DNA of 64,000 nucleotides from Alphaproteobacteria bacterium (GTDB lineage: Bacteria > Myxococcota_A > UBA796 > CAJQPC01), in the NCBI GenBank assembly GCA_020632795.1, contig JACKEV010000014.1:186001-250000 (forward strand), in the 5' to 3' direction. Made by a program: the position numbers and the translations under genes. The notes under the pieces are model-generated. The model saw nothing but the letters and a program-made list of their open reading frames with translations. It did no database searches and was not told where the DNA came from. Numbering within the stretch: the stretch's first letter is position 1; each line of letters starts with the position of its first letter. Positions 42,724 through 51,345 of this stretch are shown in pieces.

Positions 42724-45375
42724 GTGCGCGCCGCCCGGCTCGTCCACGATGGCCGGGTGCTGACCTGCCTGCTCGCGCTGTCCATCGCCGCCGCGGATCC
42801 CGCGCCGCCCCTCGTCCGTGAGGTCGATCCCATCGGCATCACGGAGCCCGAGGCCCGCATCGTCGTGGTGAGCGGGGGCATCTCCCGGGGCAGCTATCAG
42901 GCGGGCCAGCTCTGGGTGCTCATGGAGCACCTCAAGCGCGAGGCCGCCGCCCGCGACCCGGGGGAGGCCCCTCTGGAGCTGGTCGTGGTGGGCGCCAGCG
43001 CGGGCAGCATCAACGCCCTGATCGCCGCCAGCAACCTGCTGATCGAGCCCATCTGGCCCGAGGACCGCCCCCTGGAGGCCTCCTCCTTCTTCCGAAGCTG
43101 GGTCCCCGAGGGCTTCCACCGCAGCCCCGAGTCCCTCGACCGCTGGCCCGAGGAGGCCGGCCCCCGCACCGCGATGATCCACAGCGGCTTCCTGGGGGAG
43201 TCGGTCGACGGCAACGACGCCCTGCTGCGCGACCCCGGCCACCACCCGGCCTGGACCGGCCCGGTGCGCCTGGCCATGACCACCGCCCGGCGCACCGCGG
43301 ACACCGGGCCCGCCGGGGTGCGCCGGGACCTCAACGAGTCGTTCGGCTTCGAGATGCTCCGTCACGCCGACGGGGTCGTGGACATCGTCCCCCTGCGCCT
43401 GACCTGCCCGGGGGCGCCCGACCCGGTGGTCGGCGATCGGGGCACGCTGTCCTGCGAGGTCGAGGCCGCCACGGCCCGCCCCGTGCGGGTCGCCCCCGGC
43501 GGGCCGCCGCTGCGCCTGCCCTACGCCGAGGTCGGTCGCCTGATCGCGGCGTCGAGCGCGGTCCCGCTGGCCTTCCCGCCCTTCGTGATGGACTGCGCCA
43601 CCTACCTGGACTGGTCGCTGTGGCCCAAGGCCGGCTGTCACGCCTCGGGCGGGGACCGGCCGGTGCTGATGGTCGACGGCGGGGTGCTCGACGGCCACCC
43701 CTTCCGGGTCGGCGACCGCATGTCCACCGCACACCACGAGTCGCGGCGGGCGCGCTTCTTCTTCCTGGACCCCGACCTGGACGGCAGCGCGCCGGAGCCG
43801 CCCCCCTCGCGCACCGAGGGCGAGGCCACCCTGCGCTTCTTCGCCGAGGTCGTGCCCACGGCGCGGGCCCAGAGCGTCACCCAGTTCTTCCAGGACCACC
43901 CCCACCTCTACGACCAGTCGACCTTCCTCCAGGCCCACACCCCACCGGTGGGCTCATACCTGGGGGGATTCCTGGCGTTCTATGACCAGTCCTTCCGGGT
44001 GTGGGACTTCTACGCCGGGGTCCACGACGGCTACGCGAACCTGGTGGAGCACGTCGCTCGGGCTGAGGGCGTCGACTGCGCGCGCTACGACCTGGGCCGG
44101 TGGCGGGGACCGCCCGGGGATCCCCGCTGCGAGGCCCTGCTGCCCGCCCTGGACACCGCCGCCAGCCCCGCCTTCACCGTGGTGCATGCCCTGCTCTCCC
44201 GGCTGCCCGACCTGGGGGGCGTCGACTGGCCCACCCTGGCGAAGGAGGTCGACGCGGCCTTCGCCCCCTTGACCGCCGACGACCTGTTCGGGGCCTCCCA
44301 CGTCCACGAGATGGGTGGAGACGCCAAGGATTACGACCCTCTGGCCATGCTGCGCAACCTGCGCATGCTCGCCCTGCTGGTCAGCACCCGCGTCCTGGAC
44401 GCGGAGCGCCGCCCGGAGGGCTACGAGCTGGAGTGGTTCGTCACCCGGCTCAGCTCGGTGCTGCCCTGCCCGGGGCCCCGCTCCTGCGCTCCGTTCTGGT
44501 TCGTCGCGGACGACCTGGGGGGCTCGCTGCCGTTCGCCGGCCAGCGGCGCGGCGCGGTCCGCAAGGCCAACCGGGTCGCCGCGCGCCTCGCCCGCAACCC
44601 CGACCGCCTCGCCGACGCCTTCACCCTGCGCCAGGACGGCGCGTTCTCGGTGCTCTTCCGGCGGCGGCTGAGCTGGCAGCTCGCCCAGATCCACCGCTAC
44701 CGCCTGCTGGGGGACCACCCCCTGGCCCGCGCCATCCCCCGCACCGGGCGGCTGGTGGTCGCCGGCCCCAACCACCTGCTCTCCTGGAGCACGGGGACCC
44801 CCACCGTGCCCGACGCCTTCGGCGCCTTCGGGCTGTCCTGGGACGCCTGGCGGGTCCGGCCGTGGAGCGCGTTCGGCCGCCGGCTGCCCCTGCCCTGGGT
44901 CTACGGAGGAGCCCGGATCTACGGGAACCCCCTGCGCTGGTGGCCGGGGGCGACCCCCAACGCGGTGCTGTCGCTGCGCGCCGGGGTGATCCCCCTCCAG
45001 TGGCGCCCCGGAGAGAAGCGCTGGTGGGTGTGGTCCTCGCCCATCACGCCGGCGCTCGGGCCGATGTTCCCGGCCGCGCTGGAGCTGGGGGTGCTCGTGC
45101 AGGGCGCCTGGGTCTACGGCGGCGCGGACCACCTGCTCATCCGCCCGCTCGTGATCGCCGAGGGGGCCCCGGGCTGGGGCGCGACCGCCGCGCTGGAGGC
45201 CCGCCTGCACCTGCTGAACCTCGTGGGCCTGGGCGTGGAGTGGCACGGCCTGACCCGCATGCTGGACCACGACCCCGGCCTGCCCGGCCACCAGGAGAAC
45301 CCCGAGCTGCGCGTGATCGTCTCGCTCACCCGCCCGGGGGGGGTGCGTCAGCGACCGTACCGGAGCGACTGGTAG
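42724..45375 (+). CDS. patatin-like phospholipase with large C-terminal extension
   Basis: The 883-residue protein has a patatin domain: oxyanion GGISRGSYQAGQLW, nucleophile VGASAGSINAL (GxSxG) and the catalytic Asp in MVDGGVLDGHP. A hydrophobic N-terminus (VLTCLLALSIAAADP) suggests export; an in-frame GTG at 42757 would start directly at this signal. The middle is long and interrupted by predicted loops. The last ~200 residues are beta-rich and Trp/Gly-rich (RIYGNPLRWWPGATPNAVLSLRAGVIPLQW...), recalling outer-membrane-associated C-terminal domains. It is expected to be a lipid acyl hydrolase at the envelope. It follows rtcR by 29 bp on the same strand. Confidence 0.82.
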   Translation: MRAARLVHDGRVLTCLLALSIAAADPAPPLVREVDPIGITEPEARIVVVSGGISRGSYQAGQLWVLMEHLKREAAARDPGEAPLELVVVGASAGSINALIAASNLLIEPIWPEDRPLEASSFFRSWVPEGFHRSPESLDRWPEEAGPRTAMIHSGFLGESVDGNDALLRDPGHHPAWTGPVRLAMTTARRTADTGPAGVRRDLNESFGFEMLRHADGVVDIVPLRLTCPGAPDPVVGDRGTLSCEVEAATARPVRVAPGGPPLRLPYAEVGRLIAASSAVPLAFPPFVMDCATYLDWSLWPKAGCHASGGDRPVLMVDGGVLDGHPFRVGDRMSTAHHESRRARFFFLDPDLDGSAPEPPPSRTEGEATLRFFAEVVPTARAQSVTQFFQDHPHLYDQSTFLQAHTPPVGSYLGGFLAFYDQSFRVWDFYAGVHDGYANLVEHVARAEGVDCARYDLGRWRGPPGDPRCEALLPALDTAASPAFTVVHALLSRLPDLGGVDWPTLAKEVDAAFAPLTADDLFGASHVHEMGGDAKDYDPLAMLRNLRMLALLVSTRVLDAERRPEGYELEWFVTRLSSVLPCPGPRSCAPFWFVADDLGGSLPFAGQRRGAVRKANRVAARLARNPDRLADAFTLRQDGAFSVLFRRRLSWQLAQIHRYRLLGDHPLARAIPRTGRLVVAGPNHLLSWSTGTPTVPDAFGAFGLSWDAWRVRPWSAFGRRLPLPWVYGGARIYGNPLRWWPGATPNAVLSLRAGVIPLQWRPGEKRWWVWSSPITPALGPMFPAALELGVLVQGAWVYGGADHLLIRPLVIAEGAPGWGATAALEARLHLLNLVGLGVEWHGLTRMLDHDPGLPGHQENPELRVIVSLTRPGGVRQRPYRSDW

Positions 45376-46420
45376 CGGGCACCAGCTCGATGAGCACGAC
45401 CTCGGGGCGGCACAAAAAGCGCAGCCGAGGCGCCTCGCGCCGCTCCATCCCGATCCCCCGCGAGACCACCAGGTCCCCGCCCCAGGGCAGCGCGGTGTGC
45501 CCGGACGCCCAGGCCCGGGGCACCTTGGAGAGGGTCATCAGCGGCCCGAACCCGGGGAGCTGCACCTGCCCGCCGTGGGTGTGCCCGGCCAGCAGCAGGT
45601 CGGCGGGGGGCCTGGTCATGGCGAAGTCGGGGCTGTGCCCCACCACCACGTGGAAGCCCGGCGTCACCGGCACGGGGGGGCTGTCGGCCCGGGAGTCCTC
45701 GGCCCGCAGCAGGGTCAGCGCGAGCGGCCCGGTGGTCACGGTCGTGCTCTTGGAGGCCGCCGTGATGCCGGTGCCGTCGAAGATCGTCTCCCAGCCCTTC
45801 ACCTCCACGTCCCCGTTGACCGCCCAGGCCCCCAGGGGCACGTCCTCGAAGGGCAGCGCCCGCAGGATGGCGTTGAGGGCGCCCTGCTCGGCCTCCCGAG
45901 GCGCGCCGGGCTCCAGGTGCACGAAGTCCCCGGCGAAGACCACCAGGTCGGGCTTCGCGTCCAGCGCCCGGCGCAGCGCCTCCTGCTCCCAGGGCCCCGG
46001 GTCGTCGGTCTGGAGGTCCGCGATGAGCGCGATGGTCAGGGGCTGACGGATCTCCTCGCTCTCCACCTGCAGGTGCGAGACCTCCAGCCAGCGGGGCTCG
46101 ATGACGAAGGCGTCGACCCCGATGGCGGCCAGCAGCGCCGCGAGCACCGCGGCGGCCACCCGGCGACGCCCATCGAGCACCACCGCGAGGCCCAGCAGCC
46201 ACAGCGGCCCGACGAGGAAGAGCCCCCAGGCGAAGAGCTGCATCACCCCGAAGATGCGCCAGCGGAACGCCACCATCGCGGCCACGCCCACGAGCAGGGT
46301 CCACAGCTCGGCGCCCACCAGCGCCGCGGCGGCGGAGCGCTGCGCCGGGTCGCGCCGCAGCCACACCAGCGAGCCCACGGCGTAGGCCACGAGCGCGAGG
46401 ACGGACACGAGCATGCTCAT
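45326..46420 (-). CDS. membrane-anchored metallophosphoesterase (YkuE-like)
   Basis: The 364-residue protein has four N-terminal hydrophobic helices (about 3-110) followed by a calcineurin-like domain: IALIADLQTDDPGPWE (in place of the common DxH), VVFAGDFVHLE, AVNGDVEVKG (the usual GNH/GNE read NGD), VVVGHSPDF and LLLAGHTHGGQ. Relatives such as YkuE are membrane-associated phosphoesterases with poorly known substrates. First-motif divergence (ADLQTD, lacking the usual His) may alter metal binding. It lies 63 bp downstream of rtcA on the same strand and could share the rtcBA transcript. It overlaps the patatin end by 50 bp. Confidence 0.85.
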   Translation of the reverse strand: MSMLVSVLALVAYAVGSLVWLRRDPAQRSAAAALVGAELWTLLVGVAAMVAFRWRIFGVMQLFAWGLFLVGPLWLLGLAVVLDGRRRVAAAVLAALLAAIGVDAFVIEPRWLEVSHLQVESEEIRQPLTIALIADLQTDDPGPWEQEALRRALDAKPDLVVFAGDFVHLEPGAPREAEQGALNAILRALPFEDVPLGAWAVNGDVEVKGWETIFDGTGITAASKSTTVTTGPLALTLLRAEDSRADSPPVPVTPGFHVVVGHSPDFAMTRPPADLLLAGHTHGGQVQLPGFGPLMTLSKVPRAWASGHTALPWGGDLVVSRGIGMERREAPRLRFLCRPEVVLIELVPATSRSGTVADAPPPGG

Positions 46421-46483
46421 GTCCTCTGTCTAGCCGCTCCAGCGCGCGCAGGCCGTGACGAGGCTCCGCAGATTTCGTGCAGC

Positions 46484-47494
46484 TCAACCCAACGCGATCA
46501 CGACGGTCCCGTCGGGCTGCTCCTCCCGGCTGACCCCGATCCCGGTGAAGGTGCGGATCACCTCGATGTTCGTCATCGTGTGCCGGGAGGGCCGGGCGGT
46601 GCGCAGGCGCCCGCCGCCCGCCAGGGCCATCGGCAGCAGGAGCTGGTCGGCGAGGTAGGGCCCGACCGGCGCCTTGGACGCCAGGTAGGCGCGCACCTCG
46701 TCGACCACCCTGCGGGCGATCATCTCAGCGGGAACGCCCTTCTCGGCGAAGCCGGTGAACAGCTCGGTGATGTGGGCGCTGCGGACCTCGACCAGCAGGG
46801 CGTTCCCGGGGCCGCGGCCGCGCTTGAGGGGCTCCACGCGGGCCTCGGTGATCGGCAGCTTCTCCTGCACGACCTCCAGCTCCCGCTCCGGGACGCTGCG
46901 GGGCAGGTTGTGGTACAGCGCGCGCACCGAGATGCCCCGCAGCTCGCCGCGGTCGAGCACCTCCAGCCGGGCCAGGCCGGGGGAGGGCGTGAGCGCCGCG
47001 GTGAACCGCCCGCCGCCCGCCGGGTAGAAGCCCGCCTGGTGCAGCGAGACGTCGATCTCAGGTCCCATCCGTCGGATCCAGGGCAGGTAGACCCGCTCCA
47101 GGAAGTCGTAGGGGGGCGAGGCGGCGTTGTGGGTGCCGCCCTCCAGGTCCAGGCGCACCGGCTCCGGGGCGCGCAGCAGGGCCGGCAGCACCGCCTGGAG
47201 GACCAGGCCCGCGCTGCCGGCGGTGCCCACCGCGAAGCGGAAGTCACCGCCGCGCACGGCCCCCGGCTCGAAGACCAGCTCCTGGGAGCCGATCGCGTCG
47301 CCGGAGACCGTGGCGTCGCCGACCGCCGCCGCCGCGCGCACGGCGGTGAGGTGCTGCCGCATCAGGCCGGGCTTGCGGCGCCCCGCCCGGATCCCCTGGA
47401 TGCGGAAGGGCTGGCCGGTCACCAGGGAGAGGGCGAGGGAGGAGCGCAGGATCTGCCCCCCGCCCTCACCCATCGAGCCGTCGATCGTCAGCAT
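46484..47494 (-). CDS. rtcA: RNA 3'-terminal phosphate cyclase
   Basis: The 336-residue enzyme converts RNA 3'-phosphate ends to 2',3'-cyclic phosphates with ATP. The N-terminal signature MLTIDGSMGEGGGQILRSSLALSLVTG is complete, as is RAGRRKPGLMRQHLTAV. The catalytic His, adenylated during the reaction, is His305 in PSRHTMTN. GLVLQAVLPALL and GTHNAASPPYDFLERVYLP are further family blocks. Starting at ATG 47494, only 5 bp after the rtcB stop, it is the second gene of an rtcBA operon. Length is typical. Confidence 0.96.
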   Translation of the reverse strand: MLTIDGSMGEGGGQILRSSLALSLVTGQPFRIQGIRAGRRKPGLMRQHLTAVRAAAAVGDATVSGDAIGSQELVFEPGAVRGGDFRFAVGTAGSAGLVLQAVLPALLRAPEPVRLDLEGGTHNAASPPYDFLERVYLPWIRRMGPEIDVSLHQAGFYPAGGGRFTAALTPSPGLARLEVLDRGELRGISVRALYHNLPRSVPERELEVVQEKLPITEARVEPLKRGRGPGNALLVEVRSAHITELFTGFAEKGVPAEMIARRVVDEVRAYLASKAPVGPYLADQLLLPMALAGGGRLRTARPSRHTMTNIEVIRTFTGIGVSREEQPDGTVVIALG

Positions 47495-47499
47495 CGGAC

Positions 47500-48723
<1,224 letters not shown>

Positions 48724-48760
48724 CGGGGCCTCCCTCGGGGTTCGGGTTGGTCAGGCCCGA

Positions 48761-48776
48761 AGCAAGGCCCATGCCA
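48761..48776 (-). promoter_or_regulatory. sigma-54 promoter for rtcBA
   Basis: Minus strand reads TGGCATGGGCCTTGCT: -24 TGGCA and -12 TTGC with the obligatory spacing, a full match to TGGCAYRNNNNTTGCW. The predicted transcript start is near 48750, giving a leader of about 27 nt with the SD at its end. RtcR, encoded at 41.1 kb, is the natural activator. Confidence 0.9.
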
Positions 48777-48920
48777 GCGCGATGCGGGGACAGCATACGC
48801 CACCTGGGGGCGCTCAGGGGCGCTTCGGGGGAAAGGGGCGCGAGGCATGGATAGATGAATAGATAAAGAAGAGATGTCTGGATAAGGTCGCCGTCGGGCT
48901 GCTTTGGGACCAGGGCGTCT

Positions 48921-48966
48921 GTTGCGGATCCGCAACGGGAGCTGATCCTCGTTGCGGATCCGCAAC
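48921..48966. promoter_or_regulatory. two identical 16-bp palindromes, proposed RtcR enhancer
   Basis: GTTGCGGATCCGCAAC occurs twice without mismatch (48921-48936 and 48951-48966), centres 30 bp apart or about three helical turns. The pair lies about 160-200 bp from the rtcB -12 element and about 110-140 bp from the divergent one. Those are normal upstream-activating distances for a sigma-54 activator. A third inverted repeat, AACACCGAGGTGTT, lies at 48980-48993, and GGTGTTTC recurs just downstream; these could bind another factor. Confidence 0.75.
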
Positions 48967-49052
48967 AACAGATCCATGCAACACCGAGGTGTTTCAGCTG
49001 AAGGATCGGTGTTTCCAGGCCATCCACCCGATCCATCCCCGCACTTCCTGGA

Positions 49053-49068
49053 TGGCATGTTTCTTGCG
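49053..49068 (+). promoter_or_regulatory. second, divergent sigma-54 promoter
   Basis: Plus strand reads TGGCATGTTTCTTGCG, matching the -24 TGGCAY and -12 TTGC elements with correct spacing; only the last W is G. The predicted start is near 49079, 28 nt before the ATG at 49107, with AGGAAG in between. The remaining sequence between the two promoters (48777-49052) is a non-coding 276-bp control region with an AT-rich stretch at about 48846-48890 that could bend. Confidence 0.85.
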
Positions 49069-49106
49069 ATCCAATGGGATGCCCCGATGTAGCTTCAGGA
49101 AGTGAC

Positions 49107-49868
49107 ATGAGCGGAACCGCTGCGCAGCTTCACAGCGTAAGCCCGGAGACCATCCTCCCCGGTGAGCGTGAGTTCAGCGAGGAGATCCTGGACAAGGCGG
49201 TCTCGGACCTCAACAAGATCTATACCGTGAAGGGCCTGGAGACGGCCTGCATGGTGGGTCAGTACATCCTCAACACCTTCTTTGGTGGGGACCCGGACGC
49301 CTTCCGCGGGCGCGGCCGGCGTCACGTCACCTTCCGGGGCCTGGCGGCGCGAGAGGACCTCAACCTCTCGTACTCCTTCATCTGGTACTCGGTGGCGGTC
49401 GTCGAGCAGATGACCCTGCTCCCCAAGGATATCGCCGAGGCGCTGCCCCTCTCCCACCACCGGCTGCTGCTGCCGATCCAGGACACCCGCACCAAGCTCC
49501 GGCTGGCCCGGGAGGCGCGGGACCAGTCGCTCTCCAAGCGGCGCTTCGAGGAGCTGATCCGCAAGACCCGCGCCAAGCAGCCCAAGAGCCCCCGGGGCGG
49601 TCGCCCGCCGTTGCCGTCCTTCGTCAAGGGCCTCACCCGCCTGAACAAGGCCGTCGAGCTGGCCACCCGCGACCCCATCACCGAAGAGACCTTCGCCCAC
49701 TACACGCCGGAGGACGCCAAGAAGCTGCTCTCCCAGCTCTACGCGCAGATGGAGCAGCTCGGGGAGCTGGCGGAGTCGCTGCGGGCGGGCATCGACAAGG
49801 TCGAGGCGCTGCTCGGCAGCGGGGGCGAGGACGACGCCCTGCGCCACTCTCGCGAAGCGGCCAAATAG
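49107..49868 (+). CDS. unrecognised protein, predicted RtcR/sigma-54-controlled
   Basis: The 253-residue soluble protein starts MSGTAAQLHSVSPETILPGE at ATG 49107, preceded by AGGAAG; an ATG at 49074 lies upstream of the predicted sigma-54 start and is rejected. The fold looks all-helical. KIYTVKGLETACMVGQYILNTFF, then HVTFRGLAAREDLNLSYSFIWYSVAVVEQMTLLPKDIAEALPLSHHRLLLPIQDTRTKLRLAREARDQSLSKRRFEELIRKTRA read like the helical DNA-binding parts of DUF1016 or ParB-type proteins. A basic, Pro-rich linker (KQPKSPRGGRPPLPSF) leads to a C-terminal coiled coil (~200-245). I do not recognise a family. Its promoter and enhancer, shared with rtcBA, suggest a job in RNA repair or the stress that triggers it. 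Confidence 0.75.
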   Translation: MSGTAAQLHSVSPETILPGEREFSEEILDKAVSDLNKIYTVKGLETACMVGQYILNTFFGGDPDAFRGRGRRHVTFRGLAAREDLNLSYSFIWYSVAVVEQMTLLPKDIAEALPLSHHRLLLPIQDTRTKLRLAREARDQSLSKRRFEELIRKTRAKQPKSPRGGRPPLPSFVKGLTRLNKAVELATRDPITEETFAHYTPEDAKKLLSQLYAQMEQLGELAESLRAGIDKVEALLGSGGEDDALRHSREAAK

Positions 49869-49940
49869 CGCAGGCGGGGTGATCCCGCGCAGCGGGCCGC
49901 GGCGTGGCTTCAGGATAGGACCCCGTGGAACGGAGGTCTC

Positions 49941-50258
49941 ATGTCTGATCGCGTCACGACCATCCCCGTCATCGTGCGGATGCCGCCCCAGGAGAGCTTC
50001 GACCAGGGGAAGACCTTCAGGGTCACGGACTCCCACCACCACGTCCTGACCGACATCCCGGTCGACGCGGTGCGGGAGAACCTGGCCCGCGTGGTCGCCG
50101 GGCTCACCCAGGCGCTGGAGGGGCTGCCCCAGGATGGCCCGTTCGCCATCGACGAGGTGCGCTTCGAGGTCGTGCTCGACTCCCTGGGGGACGTGCGCAT
50201 CCTGGCGGCTGGCGGCGAGGACGGCGAGGTCAGCCTCCGATTCCGCCGCAGGGGTTGA
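49941..50258 (+). CDS. small protein resembling the Pepco (peptidase co-occurring) domain
   Basis: The 105-residue protein MSDRVTTIPVIVRMPPQESFDQGKTFRV has the pattern IPVIV..., VDAVRENLARVVAGLTQALEGL, FAIDEVRFEVVLDSLGDVRILAAGGEDGEVSLRFRR. The closing 'G-x-V-x-L-R-F-R-R' strand and the central helix resemble Pepco domains, which accompany caspase- or trypsin-like peptidases in bacterial conflict systems. No peptidase partner is adjacent here, so this could be an orphan or a different family. GGAGG precedes ATG 49941 and TAGGAC at 49916 is a candidate -10. Confidence 0.5.
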   Translation: MSDRVTTIPVIVRMPPQESFDQGKTFRVTDSHHHVLTDIPVDAVRENLARVVAGLTQALEGLPQDGPFAIDEVRFEVVLDSLGDVRILAAGGEDGEVSLRFRRRG

Positions 50259-50289
50259 GGAGCGGGCCCGGACAGGGCACGTTGACGGT

Positions 50290-51345
50290 GTGCTGCTGCT
50301 CCTGACCGCGCTGCTGGGCTGCACGCCCCCCACCGCCTCGGCCACCCCGTCGGCCGCCGAGGAGCTGCGCGGGGTGTGGGTGACCCGGTGGACCTGGGAC
50401 GACCCCGAGGGGGTCACCCGGGCGATCAACGAGATCGCGGACGCGGGCTTCAACGCGGTGTTCTTCCAGGTGCGGGGCACCTTCGACGCCTACTATGACT
50501 CGCCGCTGGAGCCCCGGGCCGAGCGCCTGGGGCCGACGGCCTGGGACCCGCTGGAGACGGCCGTCGACGCCGGGCACGCTCGGGGGCTCCAGGTCCACGC
50601 CTGGATGAACAGCTTCCCGCTGTGGCGGGGGACCGAGCCGCCAGCGGCCACGGAGCACGCCTGGAACGCCCACCCCGCCTGGCGCCTCGCCGATCGCAGC
50701 GGCCAGCCGATGCCGTTGAACGAGGGCTACGTGTTCGCCGACCCCGCCAACCCGGAGGTGCGGGCGCGGGTCGCGGCGGTCGCGGCGGACATCGCGGGTC
50801 GGTACGCGGTCGACGGGGTGCACCTGGACTACATCCGATACCCCGAGGACACCACCCCGCCCCCGGACGCGGCCGCCCACATCACGGCCACGGTGGCGGG
50901 GGTCTCCCAGGCGGTGTCGGTCCCGGTGACCGCCGCGGTGTGGGGGGTCTACGACAACCGCTGGGGCTGGGAGAAGGTGCTGGAGGGCCGCGACGCGCTC
51001 TATCAGGACAGCGCGGCCTTCCTGGCGCAGGGGCTGGTCGACGCCACCCTGCCGATGGTCTACTTCTCCATCAAGGAGCCGGGGGAGCGGCTGGACTTCC
51101 GCACCCTGGCCGCCGACCACGTCTCCCGGGCGGCCGGCCGGCACGTCTACGTGGGGATCAGCGCGGAGCACCTCTCCCAGGAGCAGGTGCTGGCCTGCGT
51201 GGACGCGGCCCGTGAGGCGGGCGCCAATGGGGTGGTGCTGTTCGACTGGTCGCTGGGGCGGGCCCACTTCGACGCGCTGGCGGCGGGGCCGTTCAAGGAG
51301 CCGGCGCGTCCTCCGGCGATGCCCTGGCGGGCAGCAGCCCCGTGA
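50290..51345 (+). CDS. GHL10-type (YngK-like) glycoside hydrolase lipoprotein
   Basis: The 351-residue protein from a GTG (MLLLLTALLGCTPP; Cys11 as the lipidation site) has a TIM barrel of the glycosyl-hydrolase-like 10 family. LRGVWVTRWTWDDPEGVTRAINEIADAGFNAVFFQVRGTFDAYYDSPLEP opens it; HARGLQVHAWMNSFPLWRG, YAVDGVHLDYIRYPED and ATLPMVYFSIKEP mark the inner strands, with the catalytic acid in the DGVHLDYIRYP block. Relatives act on cell-wall or extracellular glycans. There is no clear SD, and an upstream frame extension has no start codon. It overlaps the convergent SGNH gene by 53 bp. Confidence 0.83.
   Translation: MLLLLTALLGCTPPTASATPSAAEELRGVWVTRWTWDDPEGVTRAINEIADAGFNAVFFQVRGTFDAYYDSPLEPRAERLGPTAWDPLETAVDAGHARGLQVHAWMNSFPLWRGTEPPAATEHAWNAHPAWRLADRSGQPMPLNEGYVFADPANPEVRARVAAVAADIAGRYAVDGVHLDYIRYPEDTTPPPDAAAHITATVAGVSQAVSVPVTAAVWGVYDNRWGWEKVLEGRDALYQDSAAFLAQGLVDATLPMVYFSIKEPGERLDFRTLAADHVSRAAGRHVYVGISAEHLSQEQVLACVDAAREAGANGVVLFDWSLGRAHFDALAAGPFKEPARPPAMPWRAAAP

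Noticed and set aside
48840..48900. IHF site between the rtcB promoter and the enhancer
   Set aside because: The stretch is AT-rich and could bend, but no good WATCAANNNNTTR match was found on either strand.
49074..49106. ATG at 49074 as the start of the sigma-54-controlled gene
   Set aside because: It lies between the -12 element and the predicted transcript start and has no SD; ATG 49107 follows AGGAAG.
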